Source: Mycolicibacterium sp. J2 (lineage in GTDB: Bacteria > Actinomycetota > Actinomycetes > Mycobacteriales > Mycobacteriaceae). Taken from it: a stretch of 64,000 bases of DNA. Shown one piece after another: positions 7,507 through 15,438 of this stretch. Numbering within the stretch: the first letter of the stretch is position 1; every line of letters starts with the position of its first letter. Both the position numbers and the translations under genes were made by a program. The stretch lies in the NCBI RefSeq assembly GCF_026240945.1, contig NZ_JAPFPY010000019.1:1-64000 (forward strand), read 5' to 3'. The notes under the pieces are model-generated. The model did no database searches. It was not told where the DNA came from and saw only the letters and a list, made by a program, of their open reading frames with translations.

Positions 7507-8721
7507 TCAGTCGTTGGCGTTGCCGGCCTTCCACTGCGACCACGGGATGTTCCAGTCACCCAGGCCGTCGGTACCCGGCAGCGGCGACCCGACGGTGCCC
7601 ACGACTTCCACGATGTCGCCGCGTTTGGTGTTCTCGTAGAACCACTGGGCATTGCTGGTGCTGACGTTGAGGCAGCCGTGGCTGACGTTGCTGTACCCCT
7701 GGCTGCCCACCGACCACGGTGCGGCGTGCACGTAGATGCCGCTGTAGGACATCTGCGTGGCGTAGTCCACCTCGGTGCGATAACCGTTGGGCGAGTTGAC
7801 CGGAACGCCATAAGTTGACGAATCCATGATCAGGTGTGAATACCGGTCGCCGATGATGTAGGTGCCGTTGTTGGTGGGCGTGCTGTTCTTGCCCATCGAG
7901 ATCGGCATGGTCTTGACCACCTCACCGTTGCGGCGCACGGTCAGCGTCTTGGTGGCGTCGTCGGCGGTGGCGATGACCTGGTCACCGATGGTGAAGTGGG
8001 TGGCCACGTTTTCCTGCCCCATGAGCCCGTTGCCCAGGTCGACGCCGTAGGTGTTCACCTCGACCTTGACGTCGGTTCCTGGCTTCCAGTAGTCGGCTGG
8101 GCGCCAACGCACTTCGCGATTGCTCAGCCAGTAGAAGGCACCCTCGACATGCGGTTTGGTGGTGACCTTGATGGCCTTCTGTGCCGCGAGGCGGTCGGGG
8201 ATGTTCTCGTCGAACCGGACGGCCACCGGTTGCCCGATCCCGACGACCTCGCCGTCATTGGGCAGCACGTAGGGCATGGTGAGGTTCTCGGGCGAATGCG
8301 TTTCGAACGTCATCGTCCGACTCGTCTCACCACCGAGCCCCAGAGATCGCGCGGTGAGGGTGTAGCGGGTGTTGTAGTCCAGTGGGTCGGTCGTCGCCCA
8401 CGTCAACCCGTCGGGGCTGACCTTGCCCGCCACCGCCGCGCCCGACGAGTCGACCATGCTGACCGCACCCAGCACGCCGGCCTCGGCGCTGACGGTCACC
8501 GGGGCATCGACGGTCACCCCGACCGCGCCATCGGTCACCGAGGCCTTGAGCTTGGGCACCAGCAGGTCACCGAACGGCGTGCCCTTGTCGGTGATGGTCT
8601 GCGGCGCCGGCGGCGGTTGATCGGTGGAGCAGGCCGCCAGGCTGGCGGCGGTGGCCACGGCCAGCGCGGCCGCCAAGGACCGGCCCCGACGCGCCCGCCT
8701 CCACGGTGTGACCTGCACCAT
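7507..8721 (-). CDS. ldtB: L,D-transpeptidase LdtMt2-type lipoprotein, 404 aa
   Basis: This cell-wall enzyme makes 3-3 cross-links between meso-diaminopimelate residues of peptidoglycan. An N-terminal signal ends in a lipobox LAAC with the lipidated Cys at residue 31. Two Ig-like domains follow, then the YkuD catalytic domain with IYVHAAPW and SHGCLN, where the nucleophile is about Cys350. Much of the sequence is recognisably that of M. tuberculosis LdtMt2 (Rv2518c), for instance DKGTPFGDLLVPKL and STYGVPVNSPNGYRT. The ATG at 8721 gives the expected signal peptide. An upstream start at 8790 adds a Cys-rich lead unlike the family. It lies next to tRNA-Lys. Confidence 0.95.
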   Translation of the reverse strand: MVQVTPWRRARRGRSLAAALAVATAASLAACSTDQPPPAPQTITDKGTPFGDLLVPKLKASVTDGAVGVTVDAPVTVSAEAGVLGAVSMVDSSGAAVAGKVSPDGLTWATTDPLDYNTRYTLTARSLGLGGETSRTMTFETHSPENLTMPYVLPNDGEVVGIGQPVAVRFDENIPDRLAAQKAIKVTTKPHVEGAFYWLSNREVRWRPADYWKPGTDVKVEVNTYGVDLGNGLMGQENVATHFTIGDQVIATADDATKTLTVRRNGEVVKTMPISMGKNSTPTNNGTYIIGDRYSHLIMDSSTYGVPVNSPNGYRTEVDYATQMSYSGIYVHAAPWSVGSQGYSNVSHGCLNVSTSNAQWFYENTKRGDIVEVVGTVGSPLPGTDGLGDWNIPWSQWKAGNAND

Positions 8722-8888
8722 CGCCCTCGCTCCACAACACGCCACACATTCGCAGCAACTTGCCAGCATTCTAGGGGAATTCGGAACCATCGGCCCACCC
8801 GCTGAGACCGGCGCTCAGACGGCCTGCGCACCCTGTCCTTCATGCGGATTTCACCTCGCACGGTGGGGCCTGTTATTGTTCCTCACGC

Positions 8889-8966
<78 letters not shown>

Positions 8967-8972
8967 CAAATT

Positions 8973-8993
8973 CCCTGCTCAGGCAGGGTTTTT
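8973..8993 (+). terminator. Element-borne terminator behind tRNA-Lys
   Basis: CCCTGC (8973-8978) pairs with GCAGGG (8983-8988) around a TCAG loop, followed by five T. It resembles but is not identical to the UUCG hairpin after attR (22700-22725), which is the original chromosomal terminator. The element thus supplies its own terminator for the tRNA gene it occupies. Confidence 0.7.
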
Positions 8994-9046
8994 GTCGTTT
9001 CGGGGTAATTGCTGGGTCGTCCCACCAGCCACTTTGGCCCCAAAAC

Positions 9047-9065
9047 GTCTCCACATCGTCTCCAC
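9047..9065. promoter_or_regulatory. Paired GTCTCCAC repeats, likely integrase arm sites (left)
   Basis: GTCTCCAC occurs at 9047-9054 and 9058-9065, 11 bp apart in direct orientation. The same pair with the same 11 bp spacing occurs near the other end at 22490-22508. One pair on each side of the core is the arrangement expected of arm-type sites bound by the N-terminal domain of a tyrosine integrase. Confidence 0.6.
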
Positions 9066-9139
9066 GCTCCGGGAACTACCCCCTTCACAGCAAAGGCGTG
9101 TCGGCAGGATTTGTCGGGACCGTTACTTACGATCCCGGC

Positions 9140-9922
9140 ATGGGATTTAAGCGCATCGTGGCGCACTGGTGGGCAGCTGGCGTTGTGATCGCCCTGGGCG
9201 TCGCGGCCGCGCTCGACATCACCGGCCGGTTGACGCTCATGTACCGGTGGCTGCACGAGCACGTGTCGCCGGAGGGGTGGTCAGCTCTCGGCACCTGGGC
9301 GACCGCCGCCATCGCATTCGGAGCGGCCGCGTTCGCGTTGTTCCAAGTTCGCGAGGCCAGGCGCACACGCGAGGAACTTGCTCAACCAAACGTCGCTCTC
9401 TACGCCGAACTCAATCACACCGATTGGCAGGTGATAGAAATCGTCGTCAAGAACTTCGGAAGCACTCCGGCTTATCACATCACGTTCGACTTTCAACACC
9501 GCCCGTTGAAGCGATGCCCCACCATGGGCGGTGATGTGGTCGACGTGTACTTTCCCGACGAAATCCCATACCTCGCCCCCGGTCAGGAGTGGCGAACCGT
9601 GTGGGATGACTCGGAAGCTCGACGAAAATACAAGGCTGGTGCCGACAACTTTTTCGGTGATCCTGCATTTTATCCTGACGGAGTGCCGCGCGAGAAACTT
9701 CTCATTGATCGCCACGATGTTGACGTCAATTTTGAAGATGCGCGAAAGAAAAAACTTCCAACCGTGCCCTGCGTTATTGACTTTAAAATTTTAGACGAGA
9801 CATCGCGCCTCAGAGTGAAAACCATGGACGATCTTGTCAATACCATAACCGAACACACACAGGTTCAAACAGCTTTATTCGGCCTAGCAACTGGACAAAT
9901 AAAAGCCGCTAACGGAAATTAA
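9140..9922 (+). CDS. Membrane protein, partner of the DUF4062 protein, 260 aa
   Basis: The product has two predicted membrane helices near residues 9-27 and 50-66, joined by a short loop with YRWLHEHVSPEGW, then a soluble C-terminal part of about 185 residues with a beta-rich segment (VIEIVVKNFGSTPAYHITF). The family is not recognised. The ATG at 9140 was preferred to a GTG at 9098. The coding region becomes clearly richer in A and T toward its 3' end than the flanking chromosome, a sign of transfer. It lies 14 bp before the DUF4062 gene on the same strand, just inside the left attachment site. In this setting it could be a membrane effector or sensor. Confidence 0.75.
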   Translation: MGFKRIVAHWWAAGVVIALGVAAALDITGRLTLMYRWLHEHVSPEGWSALGTWATAAIAFGAAAFALFQVREARRTREELAQPNVALYAELNHTDWQVIEIVVKNFGSTPAYHITFDFQHRPLKRCPTMGGDVVDVYFPDEIPYLAPGQEWRTVWDDSEARRKYKAGADNFFGDPAFYPDGVPREKLLIDRHDVDVNFEDARKKKLPTVPCVIDFKILDETSRLRVKTMDDLVNTITEHTQVQTALFGLATGQIKAANGN

Positions 9923-9936
9923 TTAGAGAAGGACCG

Positions 9937-11076
9937 ATGAGCATAAGATACCAAGCTTTTGTGAGTTCAACTTACGAGGACCTCAAAGACGAACGCCGCG
10001 AAGTCACCCAAGCCTTGCTTGAGTTGGATTGCCTCCCCGCAGGCATGGAGATGTTCGTTGCCGCCAACGAAGAACAATGGGATCTAATCGAAGAAGTGAT
10101 CAGCGAAAGCGATTACTATATTCTAATTATCGGTGGCCGGTACGGCAGCATAGCCGAAAGCGGCGTCAGCTACACCGAGAGGGAATTCGACCTCGCCCTG
10201 AAACTCAAGATTCCAGTAATGGTATTCGTTCCCAAAGACCCTGACAGCATTCCGCAAGGAAAAACGGATAAAGACGATACCGCGAGAACTAAGCTCGATA
10301 AATTCCGAAAGAAGGCGATGAATGGTCGGAATGTCGCATTCTACGCTGACGCACACGATCTCGGTTCACAGGTGTCGCGGGCGATGGTCAGGGCGATAAA
10401 GAAGACACCAGGCATCGGCTGGGTCCGCGGCAATCAGGCAATGACCGTGGAGCAGCAAAAGGAAATTGCAGATCTACGAACCAAACTCTCGGAACTTCAA
10501 GCGGAGAAACTCGCAGTCCAAACTGCACTGGTAGAAGACATCGCGAGACTCGCTCAGGGAGATGAGGAGATTACTCTCAGCCTAAGACTGACCGTGAAGC
10601 AATACCATACGGTGATCGAACAGATTTGGGTGCAAATAACGACAACATGGGATGCACTTTTCGCCGAAATCGGCCCACTCATGATAGATGAAGACTCTGA
10701 AGAAAACGTAAAGCAGAGACTTGCGATGCACCTGTATTTCGACGGCGAGCGCGAAGATGACGACGACGAGAAAATCCGTTCACTGAAGAATCCAGAATTA
10801 GAAGCACAATTCGATCAATGGGATATGGTTGTGGTGCAACTACGCGCGCTCGGCCTAATCGACACTGGAGCTAAGAAGCGGCCAATACAGGATCAAGGAA
10901 AGTACCTCACCCTGACGCAGAAGGGCAGGCGTCATTTGACGACTTTGCGCGCCATTCAGAAAGGCACTAATCCCGGCAAGCCGATCGATAACGATTCAGA
11001 TCCGTGGGAAGCCGAAGCCGCAGAAGCGATGCCCAGCACTTCCACGGCCGAGGCCGACGACGAGACGGAGTGCTAG
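9937..11076 (+). CDS. DUF4062 protein with coiled coil, 379 aa
   Basis: The N-terminal 90 residues are a DUF4062 domain: AFVSSTYEDLKDERREV (7-23), EMF (38-40), SDYYILIIGGRYGS (58-71) and SYTEREFDLAL (78-88). This fold is TIR-like and often heads proteins linked with sensing and defence. Residues 170-200 form a coiled coil (EIADLRTKLSELQAEK). The rest is an unrecognised, charged region with a late helical part and a loose acidic tail. No NTPase motif is visible, unlike larger STAND proteins carrying this domain. It is coupled to the membrane protein gene, is AT-rich for this genome, and ends in CTAG at 11073-11076, where it shares a stop with the convergent integrase gene. An anti-phage role is an inference. 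Confidence 0.82.
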   Translation: MSIRYQAFVSSTYEDLKDERREVTQALLELDCLPAGMEMFVAANEEQWDLIEEVISESDYYILIIGGRYGSIAESGVSYTEREFDLALKLKIPVMVFVPKDPDSIPQGKTDKDDTARTKLDKFRKKAMNGRNVAFYADAHDLGSQVSRAMVRAIKKTPGIGWVRGNQAMTVEQQKEIADLRTKLSELQAEKLAVQTALVEDIARLAQGDEEITLSLRLTVKQYHTVIEQIWVQITTTWDALFAEIGPLMIDEDSEENVKQRLAMHLYFDGEREDDDDEKIRSLKNPELEAQFDQWDMVVVQLRALGLIDTGAKKRPIQDQGKYLTLTQKGRRHLTTLRAIQKGTNPGKPIDNDSDPWEAEAAEAMPSTSTAEADDETEC

Positions 11077-12593
11077 CCCGGTCGGCGCATAGGAACGATG
11101 TTGGTTCCCAACCCGCCAGCGGTCGGCCGTCGCAATGGCGCAGCTTTTCCGCCGTCGCCTTCGGTGATGTAGTCGGCGTAAACCGTCAACGTCGTCACGA
11201 AACTGGCGTGGCCGAGCATTTTCGACACGCTCATGTAGTGCTCCCCCGCCGACAGACTCATCACCGCGAACGCGTGCCGCAGATCGTGCCAGCGCACGTG
11301 ACCGAGTCCGAGCGCCGCCAGGGCGGGGGCGAAATAGTGCTTGGCGATCCCGGCCGGATTCACCGGCACCGACCATTTGTAGCCCGACGACGGCGCAACG
11401 CGAATCGCCGGGGCGTGCGGATCGGGCCGGATATAACGCCGATCCGGCTCACCTGTCCTTTCGCTTGTTCGCGCGTCGGCGTCGAGAACCATCGAGCGCA
11501 CCGGTTCGATTTCGTCGCGCGAAAACCCTTCTGGAAGTGGATCAGTACGCCCAAATCGACCCGGAAACAGCGGCGCATTCGGGTCGTAGTCGGCGCCGAC
11601 CGCATTCCCGTGCGGATGATCGTTGGCGAGATAGGCGCGCAGATCGTCGGCCAGCCAGCCATCAATCGGCACCACACGGCGTGACTTGGCTGATTTCGGC
11701 GTCGAGGTCTCCCACCCGCCACGAACGGCGCGGCGCGTCCTGGTCACCGATACCGATCCCGCCGACCCGGGGATTTGCGGCAAAGTCAGATCCGCGACGT
11801 TGAGGCCTGCCAGCTCCCCCGCGCGCAAACCGGTGAACGCGGCGAACAGCACCACCAGCCCGTAGATCGGATGGCCTTGGACGGTGCCGATGTGGTCGGC
11901 CACGGCGGCGATCTCGGCAGCAGACAGCGGCCGGGCGGTGAATGGTTCGGCGTCGGGATCGTTGGCACGGGTGCGCGGCACCGACGAGCACGGATTGGCG
12001 GTTATCGCGCCGTCAACCACGGCCACATCGAGAATCCGGCGCAGGGTCTCGAAAGCGTGCTTGATTGTCGACCGTGAAAGCGTCACCGATTCGGCTTCGG
12101 CGTCAGTCATCCCCTTCGGCCGGGCGTGCGCCGGTCGCGGTCGCGGTTCCATCAATTCAGCACGCCAGCGCCGCACGTCGGCAGCAGTAATCGACGCCAC
12201 CGCCCGATCCCCCAACGGTTGCGAGACGTAGCGCCGGTAATTGGCCCGGTAGTCGGCCAGCACGCGCGGTTTCACCTGACCCGCCAGCCCATCGAGCCAC
12301 GCATCAGCGTAGAGACTCAGCGGCCGGTTTCCGGCGTCGCGCTGCGCGGCCGGGGACTGCCCACGCGCCACCTTCGGATTGATCTCGTTCACCCGGTCTT
12401 GCGCCGCTTCGGGAGTGCGGAACGTCTCGCGGCGACGTAGACGCTTCGGCGGGCTATCGTCACGATTCGGATATCGCGGAATCGGTTGCCCGTCAGCATC
12501 TCTGGCGATCTCATACCACTCGACCCGGTACGCCTTGATCGGTCGGCCACGGTCATCGCGGCGGTTCGTTTCGACAGTCGTAATCCATGCCAT
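11073..12593 (-). CDS. Tyrosine integrase of the tRNA-Lys element, 506 aa
   Basis: This catalyses integration at the tRNA-Lys core. Residues about 75-145 carry the SAM-like core-binding domain (ADYRANYRRYVSQPLGDRAV) and the C-terminal half the catalytic domain: Arg257 (TGLRAGEL), His436-x-x-Arg439 (WHDLRH), His462 (LGHAS) and Tyr472. An insert of about 80 residues between the second strand set and the HxxR motif makes it longer than most. The ATG at 12593 has AAGAAGGGAA upstream. The first 41 bp overlap the 3' end of the serine recombinase gene, so the two are probably expressed together. Unusually, the gene lies behind the cargo genes, about 2.1 kb from attL. Confidence 0.93.
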   Translation of the reverse strand: MAWITTVETNRRDDRGRPIKAYRVEWYEIARDADGQPIPRYPNRDDSPPKRLRRRETFRTPEAAQDRVNEINPKVARGQSPAAQRDAGNRPLSLYADAWLDGLAGQVKPRVLADYRANYRRYVSQPLGDRAVASITAADVRRWRAELMEPRPRPAHARPKGMTDAEAESVTLSRSTIKHAFETLRRILDVAVVDGAITANPCSSVPRTRANDPDAEPFTARPLSAAEIAAVADHIGTVQGHPIYGLVVLFAAFTGLRAGELAGLNVADLTLPQIPGSAGSVSVTRTRRAVRGGWETSTPKSAKSRRVVPIDGWLADDLRAYLANDHPHGNAVGADYDPNAPLFPGRFGRTDPLPEGFSRDEIEPVRSMVLDADARTSERTGEPDRRYIRPDPHAPAIRVAPSSGYKWSVPVNPAGIAKHYFAPALAALGLGHVRWHDLRHAFAVMSLSAGEHYMSVSKMLGHASFVTTLTVYADYITEGDGGKAAPLRRPTAGGLGTNIVPMRRPG

Positions 12594-13347
12594 CGCTACG
12601 ATTCCCTTCTTCCGCAACAGAATCAGAATCACTCGTGTGCCGACTAAGGATGCGGCTCACGGTGGCACTCGACCACGCTCCCCCTCGTTTGGTCGGATGA
12701 CCTTCGGTGGTCAGCGTCGCGGCGATCTCGCGCGTGCTGGCCCCGCTGTCGCGTAATTCGATCATGCGACGCAACGCGGCCTGCTCGGCTGGAATCGGAA
12801 CCAACGCGCCGTTGGGGTTATCGGCACCGCGCTTTCCCGAACGCCATCCGTAGGGCGTCGATCCTGTCGCGTGACCCCCGGCAGCGGCCTTAGCGCGTCG
12901 GCCGTCGCGCAGGCGTTTGGCGACCAGCATCCGTTCCAGCTCACCGAAAACGCCGGCCATTTTCCGCATCGCGGTTCGCATCGGGTCGTCGGGATCATCG
13001 CGCGGAACCTCTTGCGGTGGAACAGAAGTGAACACCGCAGCGTGATCGAGAAGCCAGACGTGACCGATCACCGCCTCCTGCACGGTGATCTCACGGGCCA
13101 GGCGGTCGAGATCGCGAACGATCAACCCGTCAGCGTCACCGTTGTCGATCATCGCCAGCGCTTCAGCTAGACCGGGCCGGGCGTCGACACCGAGCGCACC
13201 GGAGAGCCCTTCATCGGCGCACCATGCCACCACTCGCGAACCCAACGCCTTGGCAGCAGCACGGATCGCGGCGCGCTGAGAGTCCAGCCCGAATCCGTGC
13301 GCGGCCTGTTCAATGGTGGAAACCCGTAGGTAAGCGACCAACTTCAC
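12553..13347 (-). CDS. Small serine recombinase (resolvase/invertase type), 264 aa
   Basis: The N-terminal catalytic domain carries YLRVST with the nucleophile Ser10, followed by the EGLSGAL and DLDRLARE (near residues 78-85) segments that hold the Arg residues of the active site. A helix near residues 125-150 (AGVFGELERMLVAKRLRDGRR) links to a short C-terminal DNA-binding part with a HTH (GASTREIAATLTTEG). It lacks the long recombinase and zinc domains of large serine integrases. A separate tyrosine integrase handles tRNA-Lys insertion, so this protein may resolve multimers, invert DNA or act on the origin. It overlaps the nuclease-like gene by 4 bp. Confidence 0.88.
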   Translation of the reverse strand: MKLVAYLRVSTIEQAAHGFGLDSQRAAIRAAAKALGSRVVAWCADEGLSGALGVDARPGLAEALAMIDNGDADGLIVRDLDRLAREITVQEAVIGHVWLLDHAAVFTSVPPQEVPRDDPDDPMRTAMRKMAGVFGELERMLVAKRLRDGRRAKAAAGGHATGSTPYGWRSGKRGADNPNGALVPIPAEQAALRRMIELRDSGASTREIAATLTTEGHPTKRGGAWSSATVSRILSRHTSDSDSVAEEGNRSDGMDYDCRNEPPR

Positions 13348-13808
13348 ACAATCTCGATTCCCGCTGCCCCCAAAAGCTTTTCCACAACGGTCTCTAGTCG
13401 GTACTCCACCAGATCGGACTCGCGAAGCGCGCCGACCGGTGCGTCATCGATGTACCAATAGAGCAATGGTGGAATCTGTTTCGCGTACATGAATGCCTCA
13501 CCGATACGAAACAGCCACACCGCATCTCGTGATACGTCGGCACACGCGAGCCACTGCGCCCGTTCCTTAGTCGGCACCGGAAATCCCAATGTCGGCTTGC
13601 CTTTGCCACCTGCCGGAACCGGCTTCAATTTCGTCTTGACCTGAACCGTTGCCGCGATGGCTTCGCCGCCCTGGCTCGGCAGGTGCATCACGAGATCGAC
13701 GCCGGAATCGGTCGTCAGTCGAGCGCTATCGATTCCGAATTTGAGTAGTTGGTATTGAACCAACAGCTCACCGGCAGCGCCGATGTGTTGCGTCGTGACT
13801 TTCGCCAT
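13344..13808 (-). CDS. PD-(D/E)XK nuclease-like protein, 154 aa
   Basis: The pattern fits the compact restriction-endonuclease fold: a helix GAAGELLVQYQLL with Glu14, then SGVDLV with Asp38, and a strand ending QVKTK with Gln56 and Lys58. This order (E, GVD, QxK) is that of PD-(D/E)XK proteins of the DUF4365 and Holliday-junction-resolvase groups. A strong ribosome binding site (GGGAAAGAC) precedes the ATG. It starts the leftward recombination block and is coupled by 4 bp to the serine recombinase. It could nick DNA for recombination or packaging, or act against rival phage. Activity is inferred. Confidence 0.65.
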   Translation of the reverse strand: MAKVTTQHIGAAGELLVQYQLLKFGIDSARLTTDSGVDLVMHLPSQGGEAIAATVQVKTKLKPVPAGGKGKPTLGFPVPTKERAQWLACADVSRDAVWLFRIGEAFMYAKQIPPLLYWYIDDAPVGALRESDLVEYRLETVVEKLLGAAGIEIV

Positions 13809-13845
13809 TCGTTGTCTTTCCCATCGAAAACGTTCTGACCTGCAT

Positions 13846-13873
13846 TGCCGCTAGACCTTTAGGTTTAGCGGCA
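13846..13873. terminator. 28 bp near-perfect palindromic hairpin between two genes
   Basis: TGCCGCTA (13846-13853) pairs with TAGCGGCA (13866-13873), with an inner ACCT/AGGT pairing through one G-T mismatch and a TT loop. It lies between the stop of the TerS-like gene and the start of the nuclease-like gene. It lacks a T run on either strand, so it may be a weak terminator, a processing site or an operator for the recombination block. Confidence 0.45.
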
Positions 13874-13875
13874 GT

Positions 13876-14712
13876 CTACCGCGCTGATTGCCCTGGTGGA
13901 AGTGCTCGGCGCGCGGTGTGGACTTGGGCGGCACGGTTCAGCTCGACGGCGCGCTCATAGTGCTGAATCCCCGACGCGACCGGCTCCGCAGGCTCGCCGT
14001 AACCGTCGATTCCCGACCCGTCTGGCTCTCCCGGCTGGCGATAGAAGCGCCGGGGTGCCTCGGCCTGGTCCCGGTCGTTCACACGGCTTACGTGCGGTTC
14101 TCTTACTACCTCGGCGTCAACGATTTCGCTTTGTGCGCTGCCGTGACCCGCCAGGGCGGGTGGGGCGTCGGAGTAGTCAGGAATGCCCTGTGAACGTCGA
14201 TATGCCGCTCTGGACGTGATTTCCATCTGATCGCTAACGGTTTCCAGAATCGCATCTATGGGTTTGGTTCCGATCTCGATATCGACGCTTGTTTTCGCCC
14301 CGCCCACACTGCGGTCGATCAGGGCCAGGGTGGCTTTGAGTCGAGTCTCCACGGCCACGTTGTCGTCGTAGGCGATCTTGGCGAGCTGGCGCACGGCCGG
14401 GTCGGCGTTCTCGGCCAATCGCCGCCGGGCGGCCGCCAGCGAATGTGCCGCGCGCCCGCCGTGTGTGCCACACACCTTCTGACCGTTCATCGCGGCTTTC
14501 GCGCATCGATTTCCGTTTCGGCGGTGCGCTTTGCACCTTCGCACGTTGGGACCGGCCTTCAACGCCCACCACAACTCACTCCACTTGACGATGGGTTCTG
14601 TTGACGATGGCTGACCGCCTCTGCTGTCGCCGGTCACGCCGTCATCTCCGTCGTGTTCAGTGTCGGCTGCCGTCTGGCCGTCGTCGTGTTCGTTCTCGTT
14701 TGCCGCAGTCAT
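13876..14712 (-). CDS. HGG zinc-finger protein, possible small terminase, 278 aa
   Basis: Residues 60-86 hold a Cys3His zinc site: Cys60, Cys70, Cys81 and His84 within CGTHGG. This HGG motif is common in small actinobacterial phage proteins coded near terminase genes. Next comes a helical segment (AARRRLAENADPAVRQLAKI, then a conserved ATLALIDRSVG) that resembles the repeat-like helices of some small terminase subunits. The C-terminal 100 residues look disordered. The ATG at 14712 is preceded by AAAGGAAACGGAA and overlaps the upstream gene by 4 bp. Satellites often carry their own small terminase to redirect packaging, which fits, but the identification is tentative. Confidence 0.55.
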   Translation of the reverse strand: MTAANENEHDDGQTAADTEHDGDDGVTGDSRGGQPSSTEPIVKWSELWWALKAGPNVRRCKAHRRNGNRCAKAAMNGQKVCGTHGGRAAHSLAAARRRLAENADPAVRQLAKIAYDDNVAVETRLKATLALIDRSVGGAKTSVDIEIGTKPIDAILETVSDQMEITSRAAYRRSQGIPDYSDAPPALAGHGSAQSEIVDAEVVREPHVSRVNDRDQAEAPRRFYRQPGEPDGSGIDGYGEPAEPVASGIQHYERAVELNRAAQVHTARRALPPGQSAR

Positions 14713-15113
14713 TTCCGTTTCCTTTCGAGTGCCTGCCATTGAAATTCGATGCGCCATCGTGGGCGCGAGTCCTCTTCAGTTCCCTTGCTGTAGAACCGAA
14801 TCGGTCTGTCACCGACTTCGATTTCGTTTCCGAAAGCCGTGCCGATCAGCAGACCTAACCCCATCGCGATCAACGATCCCGCTTCGGTCACATCACCACG
14901 CGTGTTCGCGTCCACGTCGCGCGCTTTGATTCCGTTGACGAATGTCACTAGCGCATCGGTAACCGATGCCGTCAGAGCCAAGGAGCGCCGATGACTGACG
15001 CACAGCCGACCCTCTGGGCGGTGCCCATCGATCAGAGCCGAACAGCCCGCCGCTGAACAGGTCGGCACGCTTGTGTGGCCTCGCGGTGCGGCGGTCGTCG
15101 GTGATGCAGTCAT
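14709..15113 (-). CDS. Hypothetical protein with N-terminal zinc site, 134 aa
   Basis: The product is not recognised. The first 45 residues contain a likely zinc site of Cys19, Cys24, Cys38 and His41 (CSAAGCSALI...LCVSH). Residues about 80-95 (LIAMGLGLLIGTAFG) are hydrophobic and could be a membrane helix or a buried one, and the C-terminal part is a short beta-rich section. A ribosome binding site GAGGTGA lies before the ATG. It follows the origin-like repeats directly and is coupled to the HGG gene, so it belongs to the replication or packaging block. Confidence 0.6.
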   Translation of the reverse strand: MTASPTTAAPRGHTSVPTCSAAGCSALIDGHRPEGRLCVSHRRSLALTASVTDALVTFVNGIKARDVDANTRGDVTEAGSLIAMGLGLLIGTAFGNEIEVGDRPIRFYSKGTEEDSRPRWRIEFQWQALERKRK

Positions 15114-15146
15114 CTCAGTTCACCTCGAATGTGTTTGCTGCACTGC

Positions 15147-15402
15147 GGTTCCCGTTCGGTTCCCGACGTCGGGAACCGCAAATCTCTGAAATCCGGCCAT
15201 TTATGCAGGTCAGAGGTATTTTCTCTCCGGTTCCCGTTTCCGGTTCCCCTATAGAACGGGAACCCGGGAACCGGGGAGGCGCTGACGCGCCCTCCTCCCC
15301 GGCACCCCACACGGGCGTGGTTCCGGTCAGTTCCCGCCTTCGGGAACCGATCTACCAGCACAAACACCCATATGGTTCCCACGGTTCCCGGCATCGGGAA
15401 CC
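15147..15402. other. Iteron-like cluster, probable replication origin of the element
   Basis: GGTTCCC occurs exactly at 15147, 15158, 15229, 15242, 15374 and 15383, and its complement GGGAACC at 15171, 15258, 15266, 15342 and 15396: eleven copies in 256 bp. Some are paired into palindromes, including the perfect GGTTCCCGACGTCGGGAACC at 15158-15177 and a spaced one at 15383-15402. An AT-richer stretch at about 15179-15227 lies between clusters. The block sits directly behind the primase-helicase gene, the place where staphylococcal islands keep their origin. No gene is seen in 15114-15438. Confidence 0.65.
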
Positions 15403-15438
15403 GGTGAAATCCCCGCCTCAGTAGCGATTTCGACCCGT

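Noticed and set aside
9937..11076. A STAND or NLR-type defence ATPase
   Set aside because: The DUF4062 domain is present, but no Walker A or B motif is seen in the remaining 290 residues.
12553..13347. An IS607-type transposase
   Set aside because: The catalytic domain is N-terminal and the DNA-binding part C-terminal, the opposite order to IS607, and there is no TnpB gene or insertion-sequence end.
13344..13808. A restriction enzyme of a restriction-modification system
   Set aside because: No methyltransferase gene is adjacent, and the gene is coupled to recombinases. A nuclease role in recombination or packaging fits better.
15147..15402. A CRISPR array
   Set aside because: The repeats are 7-20 bp, in both orientations, with irregular spacing and no cas genes nearby. 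They fit iterons better.
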